Assembly (NCBI GenBank): GCA_023055425.1 | Contig: JALGPY010000004.1 | Location: 60,473,718-60,537,717 of the forward strand | DNA from: Linanthus parryae | Taxonomy: Eukaryota; Streptophyta; Magnoliopsida; Ericales; Polemoniaceae | Length of the DNA: 64,000 bases | Direction of reading: 5' to 3' | Shown here: one piece after another, positions 35,267 to 46,285 of the stretch | Position numbering within the stretch: position 1 is the stretch's first letter | Layout: each line of letters begins with the position of its first letter | The notes under the pieces: model-generated | The model's input: the letters and a program-made list of their open reading frames with translations, nothing else | The model's database searches: none | Told to the model about the DNA's origin: nothing | Translations under genes and position numbers: made by a program

Positions 35267-36448
35267 TCAGAATACTTTACCTTTTGTATTGTTCAGTGCT
35301 TGTGCCTCTGTTTTGCTCAACACAAAGACTCGTCCAGGCGGCCTCTGGTCGTTTCCCTGAGTGGTGTTCCCTCCAGTCCTGTTCCTATTGTTCCCAGCCT
35401 CATCATTTCCGTTGGTAGATCCATTCCTATTCTGTCCTCCATTCCTATTTCCATTGTTGTTATTGTTGCGAAATTGGTTTCCCCCATTCTGATTCTGACG
35501 TTGTCCTTGCCCGTTGTTCCCTTGCTCATTCTCAGCTGCTATCCTCCTCCTACAGTCAGAAGCTATGTGGCCTTTGATGCCACAAAACCTGCAAGTTAGG
35601 GCCGAGCCCTCACAAGTGTATCCTCGATGATTATCGCCACACCTGTTGCAATTCAAGTTGCGTTGCTGGTTTCGATTGTCCCTATTTCCCCAATTCTGAT
35701 TACCTCCAACATTGACTATCTTGGGACGCTTGTCTGCCCTTTGGTTGTTCTTCCCGTGTTCATAACTGTCGTCATCTCCTTTTCTTTTCTTTTGTTGTGA
35801 CATCACCTGATCGACTCTCCAGATGTTAGCAGCTATCCCATATGCCTCAGACAGCGTGTCGTAGGTTCTGGTGAGCATGGTCCTTTGAATCTCGAGCTTC
35901 AGACCTCCGATGAAACGAGTGACCAAGCGCTTTTCAGTAGGTACAGTATCTTCGGCGAAACGAGCTAACTCCACGAACTTGTCGTAGTATTCAGTCACCG
36001 AATCATTTCCTTGCTTTAGTGCAATGAACTCCTGATACTTGTGCTCATTAACATGCTCCGGATAAAAGGCGACTCTCATTGCAGTCTTCAGGGCCTCCCA
36101 GTTAAAACCTTCCTGAGCCATGAACCTTGCTCGATTGGCAGTCCACCAGTTGTCAGCTTTTCCCTTGAAGTAGAACGCCGCCTCCTTAACCATTCTAGCT
36201 TCTGGGCATTCCATGGCCTGGAAAATCTTATCGAATTCCCTAATCCAATTCTCAAGCAGCACGGGATCTTCTTGCCCAAAGAAGCAACTTGGGTTCCGAC
36301 AAGCTATCTTTTTAGCCCAGTCAGGTTCTTGTTCAACAACAACATTGTTATTGTTGCTCCGGTTGTTGTTGTTCATTGCCTGAACAAACTGGTCCATATG
36401 GCCGATCAACTGAGCTACTTGTGGGTGTATGGCTTCTTCTCCTTCCAT
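35267..36448 (-). CDS. Intact Gag protein of the TR-GAG element
   Basis: This 393-residue frame has no lesions. Residues about 60-195 form a retrotransposon Gag (Retrotrans_gag) domain with hallmark blocks: EDPVLLENWIREFDKIF, AAFYFKGKADNWW, GFNWEALKTAMRVAFYP and FIALKQGNDSVTEYYDKFVEL. Residues 210-230 carry a basic run (QQKKRKGDDD). Two knuckle-like motifs follow: CNRCGDNHRGYTC (one residue shorter than the consensus) and a canonical CRFCGIKGHIASDC. The C-terminal 90 residues are Asn/Gly/Arg/Gln-rich and probably bind RNA. The protein ends just after GRVFVLSKTEAQALNNTKG, where a full gypsy polyprotein would enter its protease. It should form the particle that packages the element RNA; replication enzymes must be supplied in trans. 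Confidence 0.92.
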   Translation of the reverse strand: MEGEEAIHPQVAQLIGHMDQFVQAMNNNNRSNNNNVVVEQEPDWAKKIACRNPSCFFGQEDPVLLENWIREFDKIFQAMECPEARMVKEAAFYFKGKADNWWTANRARFMAQEGFNWEALKTAMRVAFYPEHVNEHKYQEFIALKQGNDSVTEYYDKFVELARFAEDTVPTEKRLVTRFIGGLKLEIQRTMLTRTYDTLSEAYGIAANIWRVDQVMSQQKKRKGDDDSYEHGKNNQRADKRPKIVNVGGNQNWGNRDNRNQQRNLNCNRCGDNHRGYTCEGSALTCRFCGIKGHIASDCRRRIAAENEQGNNGQGQRQNQNGGNQFRNNNNNGNRNGGQNRNGSTNGNDEAGNNRNRTGGNTTQGNDQRPPGRVFVLSKTEAQALNNTKGKVF

Positions 36449-36821
36449 TTCTTACTTTCGAGAAGTGACGGTACTCCTAGTGATGACGTACCCCAAACGA
36501 TTCCTTACCGCAACACACGTACTTCCCCAAGTAATAGGTCACACTAATAAGTATTCAATACCAACTAATCAAACAACATCTCAGCGAGATACACAGAACA
36601 CACACATAAAGGATACTAGAGATACGGTTTCATAACCACATACCGTATTGGTACCAGGGTCTCAACACAAAACAAAGTAGTTTCAGATAGTATATAGCAA
36701 CTTGTCAAGAAGGAGGAAGTAACCAAGAAATCCCCAAATACCCGGCGTTTCCGTATTTTATCTTTCCCTAAGTTCATTTTAGATTACCCTACAGGTTTTA
36801 TTTCCCTTGTTGGAAAGAACT

Positions 36822-36833
36822 GCTCTGATACCA
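36822..36833 (-). other. TR-GAG primer-binding site
   Basis: The minus strand reads TGGTATCAGAGC, complementary to the 3' end of initiator-methionine tRNA, two bases inside the 5' LTR end. Confidence 0.9.
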
Positions 36834-36835
36834 CC

Positions 36836-39800
36836 TGCAACAACCCCCTTATCCGGCTCGGGACAAGACCGGGAGGGCGATGCTTAATAGAAGCGGCGGA
36901 GATCAAAAGCAATACATTTCACAACACTTTATTCGTATTATTAAACATCAAACTTAGAGTATTACACAAGAGGTGATACTATTACACAAAACTATTTCAC
37001 AAAACTTATCTAACATTTATTAGATAGTCTACTGGTGACGTCCATACTCTAGATGAGTCTCGCGCCCATTCTATCTTACAATCCAGCTCCTAGGCCTGCG
37101 GTGGGAAGAAAAACAAGAACCGCAGTTTCCAAAATCAGCTTGAAATGCTGAGTGAGATACACCTTAGCGTGTAAAACAAGGAAGATGAAATAGTTGATGA
37201 TTCACGAGTTAAGTAAAACAGTAACAGAATACGAGTAAAACATTTTCAGAGTTTGCAGCAGAAATAAGCATTTATGAACGTTTCAGAAACAAATCCATTT
37301 ATCGAAATTATGTTCCATCGCACATTTCCAAACACAGAAGCAAAGATGTTCAGTTATTATCTCTTCTCGCTGTACCAGGGTAGACCAGTGACCACGGCAG
37401 ACATACTAGACCTTAAGTGTTGCAACACCCTCCTAAGAGCGTCAATCTTAGGAGTGTTATCTAGATGCTGGACCCTAGCCAGAAAGGCATAGAGTCGGGG
37501 CACGCGAAGTCCCGCATTTTAGGGATAAAACCCAAGGGATCTAAACCCATAATGTAACTTCGGGGATCTAACCCGAATATATCTTTAGGGACTAAGCCCA
37601 GGGAATCATCACCCAATAACTGGTTCCGGTACAAGCGAATATTTCCACTTTGCATTATGAACATATTATCTTTGTGTGACGATTTCAAAGAATCATTTTG
37701 AAATGTAGTCAATCTCAAATAAAGCACGTGAGGCACAAAACACATTTCGAGACAAGTATTAAAATCACATAATGACACGAATAAGGCTAAGGCTAGCTAG
37801 GCTAAGCATATAACTCACCTGAAGTCAACTCAGCAGTCGTACAACGGATGTTCGACGAAACCTACGTCCACGTATCCGTCTCCTACAATTTACAAATCTC
37901 TAGTCATAACGGTGTTATAAACGAAGGCACTAACTCTATAAAATTGCTCGGTTATGTCGAATACTAGTAATTTCTCTCACGACTCCATTTCGTCTTTACG
38001 TCATATTCTTATAAAAAGAAGCATTTCGAAATAACTTGATTGTTATTAAATCAACATTAATAAATACTTTTTCCAAAATAAACAATTATAATTACTAGCA
38101 ATAAAAGTTATTTTAGCTAGAAAATAATATTAAAATAGATATACTTATTAATAAATAATTAAATAAATAATTCAAACTTATTAGATAATAAAACTATAAT
38201 GTTATCACAAAATAAATAATTATAAACCGTTTTATTGTTTAAACAGTATTCTTAAAAAGAGATTACTAAACAAATACTAGGGAATTACTATTTAAAGCGA
38301 CATTTAGTATTTAAAATGATATATTTTTCAAGAAAAATAATGATTTAATCACATCATATTCTTACTACTAAGTTAATCTTCTTATTTTATATTAGTACAA
38401 CATTCTTTTATTTTTAAGGAAATAGATTATTTTTGCTATAATCATACTTTATTTCAAAATATCAATTTTTATTTAAATTAACTGAAACACGTGCTAATAC
38501 AACATTAACTAAACTAAAACATAATTAATGAAAAATCCAACATATAGAAAATATAACTGCTGCCCCACAGTTTCTTCAAATGACACTAACAGCCCCAAAA
38601 TTTTAGAAAACTACTTTCTTAAAATACACTTAGCTCCCCAAACATGCATATTCAAATCGATCGATCTAAACCCGGATTAAAGCATGCGAAACATGATTTT
38701 AACTATTGAAATCAACTCACGACGAGATTTAGAGCTTACCCAACCCAAGAAACGCGAGAAACGGTCGAAAATCGAGTCGGGTCAAGTCACCGAAATCGTC
38801 GCCGGAGAGGGAGCTCGACCGGAGCTATTTCAGTTGGTTCTGGCGTCGGCTGAAGGCTCCAATAGCTTGGTCGGACCCTATATAGGCTAGGAAGACCGAG
38901 GGAAGGAGATGGGCGGCGTTGGACTGAGTTGGCCGAAGAGTTGGCCGGAAAAAATGGTGGTTCGCCGGCTGTCAGTAGCTTCGGCTGCTTTGTTTCGGCT
39001 TCTATTCCTCTTTCTATGGTCGAAACAGAGCAGGGATTAGAGAGAGAGGGACAGTGGTGGAGATTGATGAGAAAACAGAGGAGAAAAAGAGGTGGTGGTG
39101 GCTTCGGGTCTTCTTCCCCGATTGGCGGCAGCGGCAGTGATGGTGGCGGCCTTTGGCCGCTGCTGCTGTTTCTCTCTGTTTTCGAATCACACACACACCC
39201 ACACAGAGAGACAGAGGTGAAGAAGTGAAACAGAGGAGCGTGTGGCTCTTTTGCCGTCGGGAGCAGCGGCGGCGGCAGTGGCTGGGTTTCTCCGGCTGCT
39301 GCTTGCTGCAGTTGCTTGGTCGCGGGAAAAAGAAACAGAGGAAGAAAGAGGGAGAGGCAGCGGGAGAGAAGGCAGTGAGTTAAGAGGTGTAGGTGTTGGT
39401 GGTCGCGGTTGTGATGGTGTGGTGAACGGTGGTGATGATGAGGTTGAGGATGGGGATGGAGATGATGGTGATTGTGGTGGTGACTGTGTTGTGAGGGAGA
39501 GGAGGAAGAGGTGATATTTATAGAGAGGTGATGATGATGAGAACGGTGGAGCGGTGGCGGTGAAAGTGATGGTGGCGGTGATGTTGTCGTGGCAGTGAGG
39601 GAGAAGAAGAGAAGTTTGAGATGAAAAGGCAAGGAGGAAGAAAACAAAACTGGTGAAAAAAATCTTCACAATAGTTTAATTATTGTTGGAAATAATTGAG
39701 TGTGGTTCATGCACCGGTTGCTAGAGTAATTGGGTGTAGTACTCACTTCAAATATCGCGGTGGTTGCACACGCATTAGTAACCAAATAAAATATAATATT

Positions 39801-39887
39801 CGCGTTTCAAATTAACGTAACGTATTCTAACTTTTACTATGTTCTAAAAATATGATGAATTACCCAAATATTATTTTTCGCAACTAA

Positions 39888-39969
<82 letters not shown>

Positions 39970-40030
39970 GTATTTATATTTTGGTCTCTAAACTACTAAA
40001 TAACCCCTAGTAATTAATCGGGGTATTACA
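36836..40030 (-). repeat. TR-GAG 5' LTR (3195 bp)
   Basis: In the element's orientation this is the promoter-bearing LTR. It repeats 32006-35174 at an offset of 4830 bp that drops to 4817 bp after a 13-bp indel near 34335/39164. Differences seen while reading are few: TTTTAG versus ATCCAG near 32252/37082, one G/A change near 34059/38889, the 13-bp indel, and TTA copy number. Confidence 0.93.
39890..39969. repeat. (TTA)n microsatellite in TR-GAG 5' LTR
   Basis: About 27 uninterrupted TTA units, roughly twice the copy number in the sister LTR. Confidence 0.95.
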
Positions 40031-43000
40031 CTAAGTCTTTGGTACCATTGAGATATCTGAATATTCTCTTCACAGCAGTCAAGTGTGCTTCTTTTCGATC
40101 AGCTTGAAATCTAGCACACACACACACACTAAACATAATATCTGGTCTGCTTGCTGTGAGATAGAGTAATGATCCAACCATACCTCTATACTCTTTTACA
40201 TTGACACTCTTACTAGATTCATCCTTGTCTAAGGATAGTGTAGAACTCATAGGAGTCTTGGCTTCCTTAAATTGAGCCATGCTATATTTTTTTAGTAAGT
40301 CTCTTGTGTACTTTCTTCGATGCAACAAGATGCCCTTCTTCAATTGATGTATTTGAAGTACTAGGAAGAAGTTCAGCTCTCCCATCATGCTCATTTCAAA
40401 TTCCCTGCTCATAAGACTTGAGAATTCTCTACACAACTGATCATTAGTAGCTCCAAACAATATATCATCAACATATATTTGAACTACAAGTAAATCTTTC
40501 TCATGAGTGTTTATGAAAAGAGTCTTGTCTACTAAACCTATTTTGAATCATTTTCAAGCAGAAACTTTGACAGTCTTTCATACCAAGCTCTTGGAGCTTC
40601 TTTCAAACCATAAAGAGCTTTGTCAAGTTTGTAAACATGATCTGGAAACTTATCATTCTCAAAAACAGGTGTTTGTGCAACATAAACTTCTTCTTGTAAA
40701 TAGCTATTCAAGAAAGCACACTTCACATCCATTTGAAATAGTTTCATGTTCTAATGAGATGCAAATGCAAGCAAAATTCTAATTGCTTCTAACCTGGCAA
40801 CTGGAGAAAAAGTTTCCTCATAATCAATACCTTCAATTTGATTGTAAACTTGAGCAACTAACATTTCTTTGTTTCTGATCACATTGCCACTTTCATCCAA
40901 CTTAGTCTTGAATACCCATCTGGTACCAATGACAGATTGGTTTGTAGGTGGAGGAACCAGGTTCCAAACCTTATTCCTTTCAAAATCATTGAGTTCACTT
41001 TGCATAGAATGATCCAGTTTGCTTCTTGTAAAGCTTCCTTCACAGTTTTAGGTTCTACAAGGGAGATAAAAGCACTAAAAGCACATAAGTTTTTCAACTG
41101 TGATCTAGTTTGTATACCAGTGGTTGGATTAGAGATGATATTATCAACTGGATGAGATGAGAGATATTTGAACCTCTTTCTTGGATACCATGTTTTAGGC
41201 TCTCCATAGATCTTCTCTAGTCTTGAAGTAGTGGCTTTGTCACTAGAATCCTTCTGATCATCTTTTTCAAGGCTTTAAGACTTATTTTCAAGGCCTTGAG
41301 CACCATTTTCAAGGTCTTGAAAATGTATTCTATTTTCTTGTGAGCCTTTCTTGAATCCTAGTGGATTCTCAGTCTCTTCCTCTGATTCATGCTTGTTCAA
41401 ATCCAAGTCTGCAAAACTTTCACTCAGAGAACCATCATAGCTTTCATAAAAAATAACATGATTGCTCTCTTCAACCAGTTTGGTTCTTTTATTGTAAACT
41501 CTATAAGATTTTCTATTCAGAGAGTAACCAAGAAGTATACCTTCATCACCTCTTGCATAAAACTTCTCAAGATTGTCTTTTCCATTGTTGTGGATAAAAC
41601 AAGTACATCCAAAGGGTCTTAGTATAAAATGTTTGGCTTCCTCCCTTTGAATAGTTCATAGGGGGTCTTCTTCAGAATAGGTCTGATCAAGCACCTGTTC
41701 AAAATATAGTTTGTTGTATTCACAGCTTCTGCCCAATAATGTTTTGGCAGCTTGTTCTCAAGAAGCATTGTTCTTTACATATCTTCAAGAGTCCAGTTCT
41801 TTCTTTCAAAAACACCATTCTGTTGAGGAGTTCTCGGAGCAGAAAAGTTGTGAGTAATACCATGCTTATCACAGAATAAATCAAATTCTAACTGATCAAA
41901 TTCTCTACCATGATCTTTTATGATTGAAGCTACAGGTAGGTTTTTCAGGTTTTGAAGTTCTCTTCAAAGTTTTGAAAATTCAGAGAGTGCTTCCGATTTT
42001 TCTTTGAGAAACATAACCCAAGTATATCTAGAAAAATCATCAACAACAACTAGCATATACCTTTTACCTTTTGGAGTAAGAGTTCTCATAGGAACACAGA
42101 GATCCATATGAAGCAGTTCAATAGGTCTAGTTGTACTTACAAACTTCTTTGGCTTGAAGGAACTTCTGGTCTGCTTGCCTTAAGCACAGGCTTTGCACAT
42201 TTCATCTTCTTTGAACTTGATGGATGGCAATCCTCTTACCAAGTCTTTGGAAATCAAATTGTTCATAGTATGCAAACTGATATGACCAAGCTTCCTGTTC
42301 CAAGGCTTTAAATCCTCTTTCAAGGCCTTGAGACACTTCAAACATTCACCTGCAACTTTGTTAGTCTGAAAAGTATAAACATTGTTTGATCTAGAGGCTG
42401 TGAGAATGCAATCTCCTGATTTCTCATTCTGCACCACACACTTCTCTTTATCAAAGATAACTTTGTTGCCATTATCAAAAAGCTGAGATACACTAAGTAA
42501 GTTAAATTTCAAACCTTCAACTAGATACACATCAGAAATAGAGTTTTCAGAATTTGTACCAACTTTTCCAATACCAAGAATATTGCATTTGCCTTTTTCA
42601 CCAAATGTAATTGAACCTTATGATTGCTCCTTTAATTCTGAGAATAGAGATCTCTTTCCACTCATATGTCTTGAGCAACCACTATCCATAAACGACTTTT
42701 GTTCTTTGATATTGGTGACAACCTGAAAACACCAATCACTGCCTTACCCAGCTGTTAGACCAAGTGTGGAATTTGGATTCATATTCAGGATCAAACATGT
42801 TAGGTGGCCTAACCCCTTTAGGAACCCAAATCTGCTTAACTTGTCCTTTGAGTTGAAAAGGAAAAGTGTTCCTCATTATGTCAGGGTCTCTTCTTCTAAA
42901 AGGATAAGTCATCTTAACATGACCAGTTTTTCAGCAGTAATGACAGGTAGGAGAAGTTTTGTTTCCAGCTTTCACAAATCTGGTATTGTTCCTTCTTGGA

Positions 43001-44625
43001 AAGTTTGGATTGAATCCAATACCAGCTTTGTGAACGACTGTGAACTTCCTCCAAGAATCAAGTTCAACTTGTTTTCAGATCCAGCAAGCTTGACTTTGAC
43101 CAATTCATATTCTTGAAGTTTCTCAGTAAGAGTAGTCTTTTGTATATCTAATTCATCAATGTGATGTCTTAGATTAACAAGGCTGTCACTCATTGAGGAG
43201 TTTTCAGTGACTACTTCCTTGACTTGTGTTTTCAAGGCTTTGAAACTGGTTTTTCAAGGCCTTGAAATCACTATCAGTTTTCTTCTTATATATTTCAAGA
43301 TTCTGATTTAGGAAAACAAGTTGTAAGTTTTCTTTTGCTTGCTCATGAACTTTTTCTTTCAAAAGTTTGATCTCTTTCAGATAATCTTCCTCATTCAAAA
43401 GCATTGTTCTGAGATATTCTGAAAGAGCTTCTTTTGGTTTTGAAATCAGACAATTTACCATTACCTTAATGTTCTTCTCAGAACTTTCATCATGCTTAGC
43501 CATGAAGCATAGGTTGGCATGTTCTTCCTCGTATTCAGATTCACTAGAGCTATCGGAATCAATTCATGAAGCTATCGTGGCTTTCTTTCTTCTGTCATGA
43601 TCTTTCTTTTGAAATCTCTTGATTTTCTTGTGTGGACAAACAATTTATTAAGTGTCCTGCATCACCACATTCAAAGCAGTTCATAACTTTTGATTTATTT
43701 TGTTAAGGGGACTTACCTTTGTAGTCCTTGCTGCTGGATGATCTATGCCTTTTTTGTTGAAGTCTTTGTTTCCAAAGTTTTTTTTCATTTTGAGAATCCT
43801 TGTCAAGGCTTTTGAAATTAAGGAAATTGGATCTTCATCATCACCATCCTCAGTTTCAAGGCTTTGTGTTCACTCATTCTCTTTGGCTTTGAGAGCTAGG
43901 TTCTTGACACTATCTGGGAGATCTCCATCAACTTCATTCATAGATATCTCATGTTTCAGGAGCTTCCCTTGTAGGTCATCAAGTTGCAGAGTTGAGAGAT
44001 TCTGAGCTTCTTCCATGGCTGTGGTTTTTGGTTCCCATTTTGCTTTTGAAAGACTTCTGAGAATCTTCCTCGCCTTTTCTTCATTAGAAAATATTTTCCC
44101 AGTGAATCAAGGTTGCTGACAATGTCAGTGAATCTCTTGACATGTCTCGATGGACTCATCTACATTCATCTTAAACAACTCATATTGCTTGAGATAGATG
44201 TTGATCTTGGTTTGCTTGACTTGTCTAGTTCCCTCAAAAGTAACCACAAGCTTATCCCAGATTTCTTTAGCAGTTGTTCATCCAGAGATCCTGTTGAATT
44301 CATCTGTACTCAAAAGCACAATACAAAATGTTAATAGCTTTGTAGTTCATAGAAAATTGCTCTAATTCAGAAGAGGAGAGTGAGTCTTATGTTTTGGGAG
44401 TTTTAATCCCATCTTCCTCTGTATAGAAAGTATGAGGTCCGTTTTGGGTAATGGTTCAACGCTTTAGATCTTAATCAATGATGAACATTTTCATAAGGGC
44501 TTTCCAGTGAGCAAAATTTTCTTCACAAAATAGAGAAGGTCGGTTAGCAGCTCTTCCCTGTGAGAAACCACCATCACCTGCAGTACTCATGATCACCAGA
44601 TGGTTAAATCTATACAGTGATACAA

Positions 44626-44637
44626 GCTCTGATACCA
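44626..44637 (-). other. Copia primer-binding site
   Basis: The minus strand reads TGGTATCAGAGC, two bases inside the 5' LTR, complementary to initiator-methionine tRNA. Confidence 0.88.
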
Positions 44638-44639
44638 AT

Positions 44640-45926
44640 TGAAAGTGTGAGTATGCAGATGTTAATGCAGCTAAGATACTCTAGAAGGGGGGGGGTTTGA
44701 TTAGAGTATGCCAACTTTTTGTAAAACTTGCTAGAAAGATGAAAACTTGTGGAAACAATGAAGTTCAAGGCCTTGAAAGCTAGTTCAAGCCCTTGGAGAA
44801 GATGCATACAGTATAAAGCAAGTATGCATTTTTCAAGGCCTTGAAAACAAGTTCAAACCCTTGAAAAATAGTCAGTTTGTATGCAAATACTATAAAAAGG
44901 AATGAACTGTAAATTCAGGTGACAAGAGATTTATAGAGTTCAGTCCACTTGGACCTATGTCTCTACCTCAGGGATTAGATCCCTGCAGGATTTTCAACTC
45001 AATTCTTATTAATCAAAAGCTAAGCCCTAGAACTCAAGCCCAGAGAGTTCCCTTACTCTGTTACAGCTTGTTGTTTTGCCTAATCTGTCTAGTACCTGCT
45101 GTAGCTAACTAATTAACTAAGAATTATCTATAGTTAACCTTGAACAATCCTTGAGAATAGATGTAGAGATAATACAGAAATGATCTACCAATACATATCA
45201 AAACAGAAGTACACTTAGAATAGAAAACTGCAATGAAGAATGCAGTGAACTTCTCTGGAATGGATTTAGAGTTTGAGGATCTTCTTTGGTGCTTTGTCAA
45301 TCCATAAACTTGTCTCTTGCTTTTTCCCATTGAGTCTCGTATTTTGTTTCTTTAAAGTGAGCTCTATTCATACTGTTTGAAGCTCTGCAAATCTTCCCAG
45401 ATTTTCAGCAACAACTTCCTATATTGTAGGCAACAACTTTGACTCTTTTTAACTGCTTTCTCCAACGGATAGTTGATCAAAATCTTCAGAGATATTGTTG
45501 TGATCTTGTCCATAAGCAATCTGAGAAGCTCTCATAAGTCTCTGATTGATCACGGGATCAAAATGTCCAACTATTTCCAAAACTGCACAAATTCAATTTA
45601 GGAAACAATCCTGCAAATATTGGAAACAAAATTTCCTGCAATATCAAAGTCAAACATATGATATTCTATGATCAAAACATGTTAGAATAATTTTTATTTC
45701 ATCATCTAATAACAGTGAATCAAACATATGAGAGATAGAAAGGGAATCAACTCAGAGAGTTTGCAGAAAACTCCCTCTGAGAGTGTTCACATAGGTTAAG
45801 CAGTTTCAAGGCTTTGAATCCAGTTTTGAAGGTTCAAGCCTCTAAAACTGATTCAAGTCTTTGAAAGCTGATTCAAGGCCTTGAAATAGCTTAGCTATTC
45901 CAAGCCTTGCACAACCTGATCTTACA
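44640..45926 (-). repeat. Copia 5' LTR
   Basis: Right copy of the LTR pair. It starts TGTAAGATCAGG on the minus strand and ends CTTTCA beside the primer-binding site. Three exact TTCAAGGCCTTGAA palindromes (44764, 44832, 45872) and several one- or two-base variants are present. Many small differences from 28724-30062 were seen. Confidence 0.88.
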
Positions 45927-46285
45927 GAATCGATTAAGGCCATCTCCAGAAGGAGGCCTTTCCGGAGCTCAGGAGCCCGATTAGCTTCATTAGCCCACCC
46001 AGGAGGGCAAATCATAGGGCCGAAGCTTTACCAGGCTTAATCGTCGGGCTTGTCCAAGCTTGCTGGAGAGCATACTGGACTAGATGGTGAAGAGCTTTTG
46101 ATGTTGTTTATTCTTTAGTTATCTCTGTGTTTCGGTGTACGTGAAATACATTTACATAGTTTAGGACTTTATTTTAGATTGAGAGTCATTTTTTATAAAT
46201 TTTTTTGTGTTAAATACTAAAATTAATTTACGTACTTTATAAAAAGCATTGATAGCCTAAGGAACACCCTTTATACTATACATAC
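45927..46285. other. Spacer between two Copia LTRs, possible MITE fragment
   Basis: GC-rich at the left (GGCCATCTCCAGAAGGAGGCC at 45937, a palindrome-like start; CTTGCTGGAGAGC near 46069), then AT-rich. The CATCTCCAG...CTGGAGA pair resembles PIF/Harbinger-type MITE ends, but no target duplication was verified. Confidence 0.3.

Larger units (their letters stand above)
32006..40030 (-). mobile_element. Young TR-GAG element (gypsy-type non-autonomous LTR retrotransposon)
   Basis: Two long LTRs (32006-35174 and 36836-40030) enclose only 1661 bp. On the window's plus strand both start TGCAACAACCCCCTTATCC and end CGGGGTATTACA. The insertion is flanked by a perfect 5-bp duplication CTAAG (32001-32005 and 40031-40035) that interrupts the Copia RNase H linker. 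Next to the right LTR is a primer-binding site (TGGTATCAGAGC on minus, 36822-36833); next to the left LTR is a polypurine tract. The interior encodes an intact Gag and no protease, RT or integrase. This matches the class known as TR-GAG. LTR and termini style match the chromodomain gypsy element at 57467, a plausible source of enzymes. Confidence 0.93.
31552..44590 (-). pseudogene. Copia gag-pol polyprotein remnant
   Basis: Read from 44590 (ATG) leftward. The UBN2-type gag region (to about 43500) carries a stop soon after the FCEENFAHWKALMKMFIID block and a CCHC knuckle missing one residue (about 43632-43670). A coiled-coil region follows at 42972-43503. A second knuckle (about 42915-42960) has a stop and a lost Cys. 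The protease motif DSGCSRHM lies at about 42665-42695. The GAG-pre-integrase and integrase core follow (about 42530-41650, with HDNGREF-like and APRTPQQNG text). The RT is at 41005-40036, with YVDD at 40465-40476. The GTKDLGLWY linker is cut at the CTAAG insertion site, and RNase H resumes at 32000-31552 (STAEAEYIA, DIFTK). Stops and frameshifts recur in every domain, so no functional enzyme is made. Confidence 0.85.
28724..45926 (-). mobile_element. Degenerate Sirevirus-like Copia retrotransposon, split by a nested TR-GAG element
   Basis: The two LTRs are 28724-30062 (1339 bp) and 44640-45926 (1287 bp). In minus orientation both start TGTAAGATCAGG and end CTTTCA. Next to the right LTR lies a primer-binding site matching the initiator-methionine tRNA 3' end (TGGTATCAGAGC on minus, 44626-44637). 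Next to the left LTR lies a polypurine tract (AAGGGGGAGAT on minus, 30063-30073). The order gag, protease, integrase, RT, RNase H, then an extra ORF is that of Copia/Sirevirus. Flanks GATTC (28719-28723) and GAATC (45927-45931) are a one-mismatch candidate target duplication. Without the 8030-bp insert and target duplication the element is about 9.2 kb. It cannot be autonomous, having many stops and the insertion. Confidence 0.88.

Noticed and set aside
36041..36547. Plus-strand 168-codon frame
   Set aside because: Antisense shadow of the TR-GAG gag gene.
32444..37778. Pairs of identical short frames at 32444/37274, 32631/37461 and 33854/38684
   Set aside because: Identity arises because both copies sit in the two LTRs of one young element. 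They are not duplicated genes.
38787..39669. Long minus-strand frames (286 and 160 codons, His/Ser/Pro-rich) and their equivalents at 33957-34852
   Set aside because: They lie in the GC-rich, low-complexity part of the TR-GAG LTRs, overlap each other in several frames, change length with the 13-bp indel and show no domain.
32006..40030. Tandem segmental duplication or assembly artefact as the cause of the 4.8-kb direct repeat
   Set aside because: The primer-binding site, polypurine tract, intact gag between the copies and a perfect CTAAG duplication at the outer ends fit an LTR retrotransposon.
45937..46085. Complete PIF/Harbinger MITE
   Set aside because: Only CATCTCCAG/CTGGAGA-like half-ends were seen, with no verified terminal inverted repeats or TAA target duplication.
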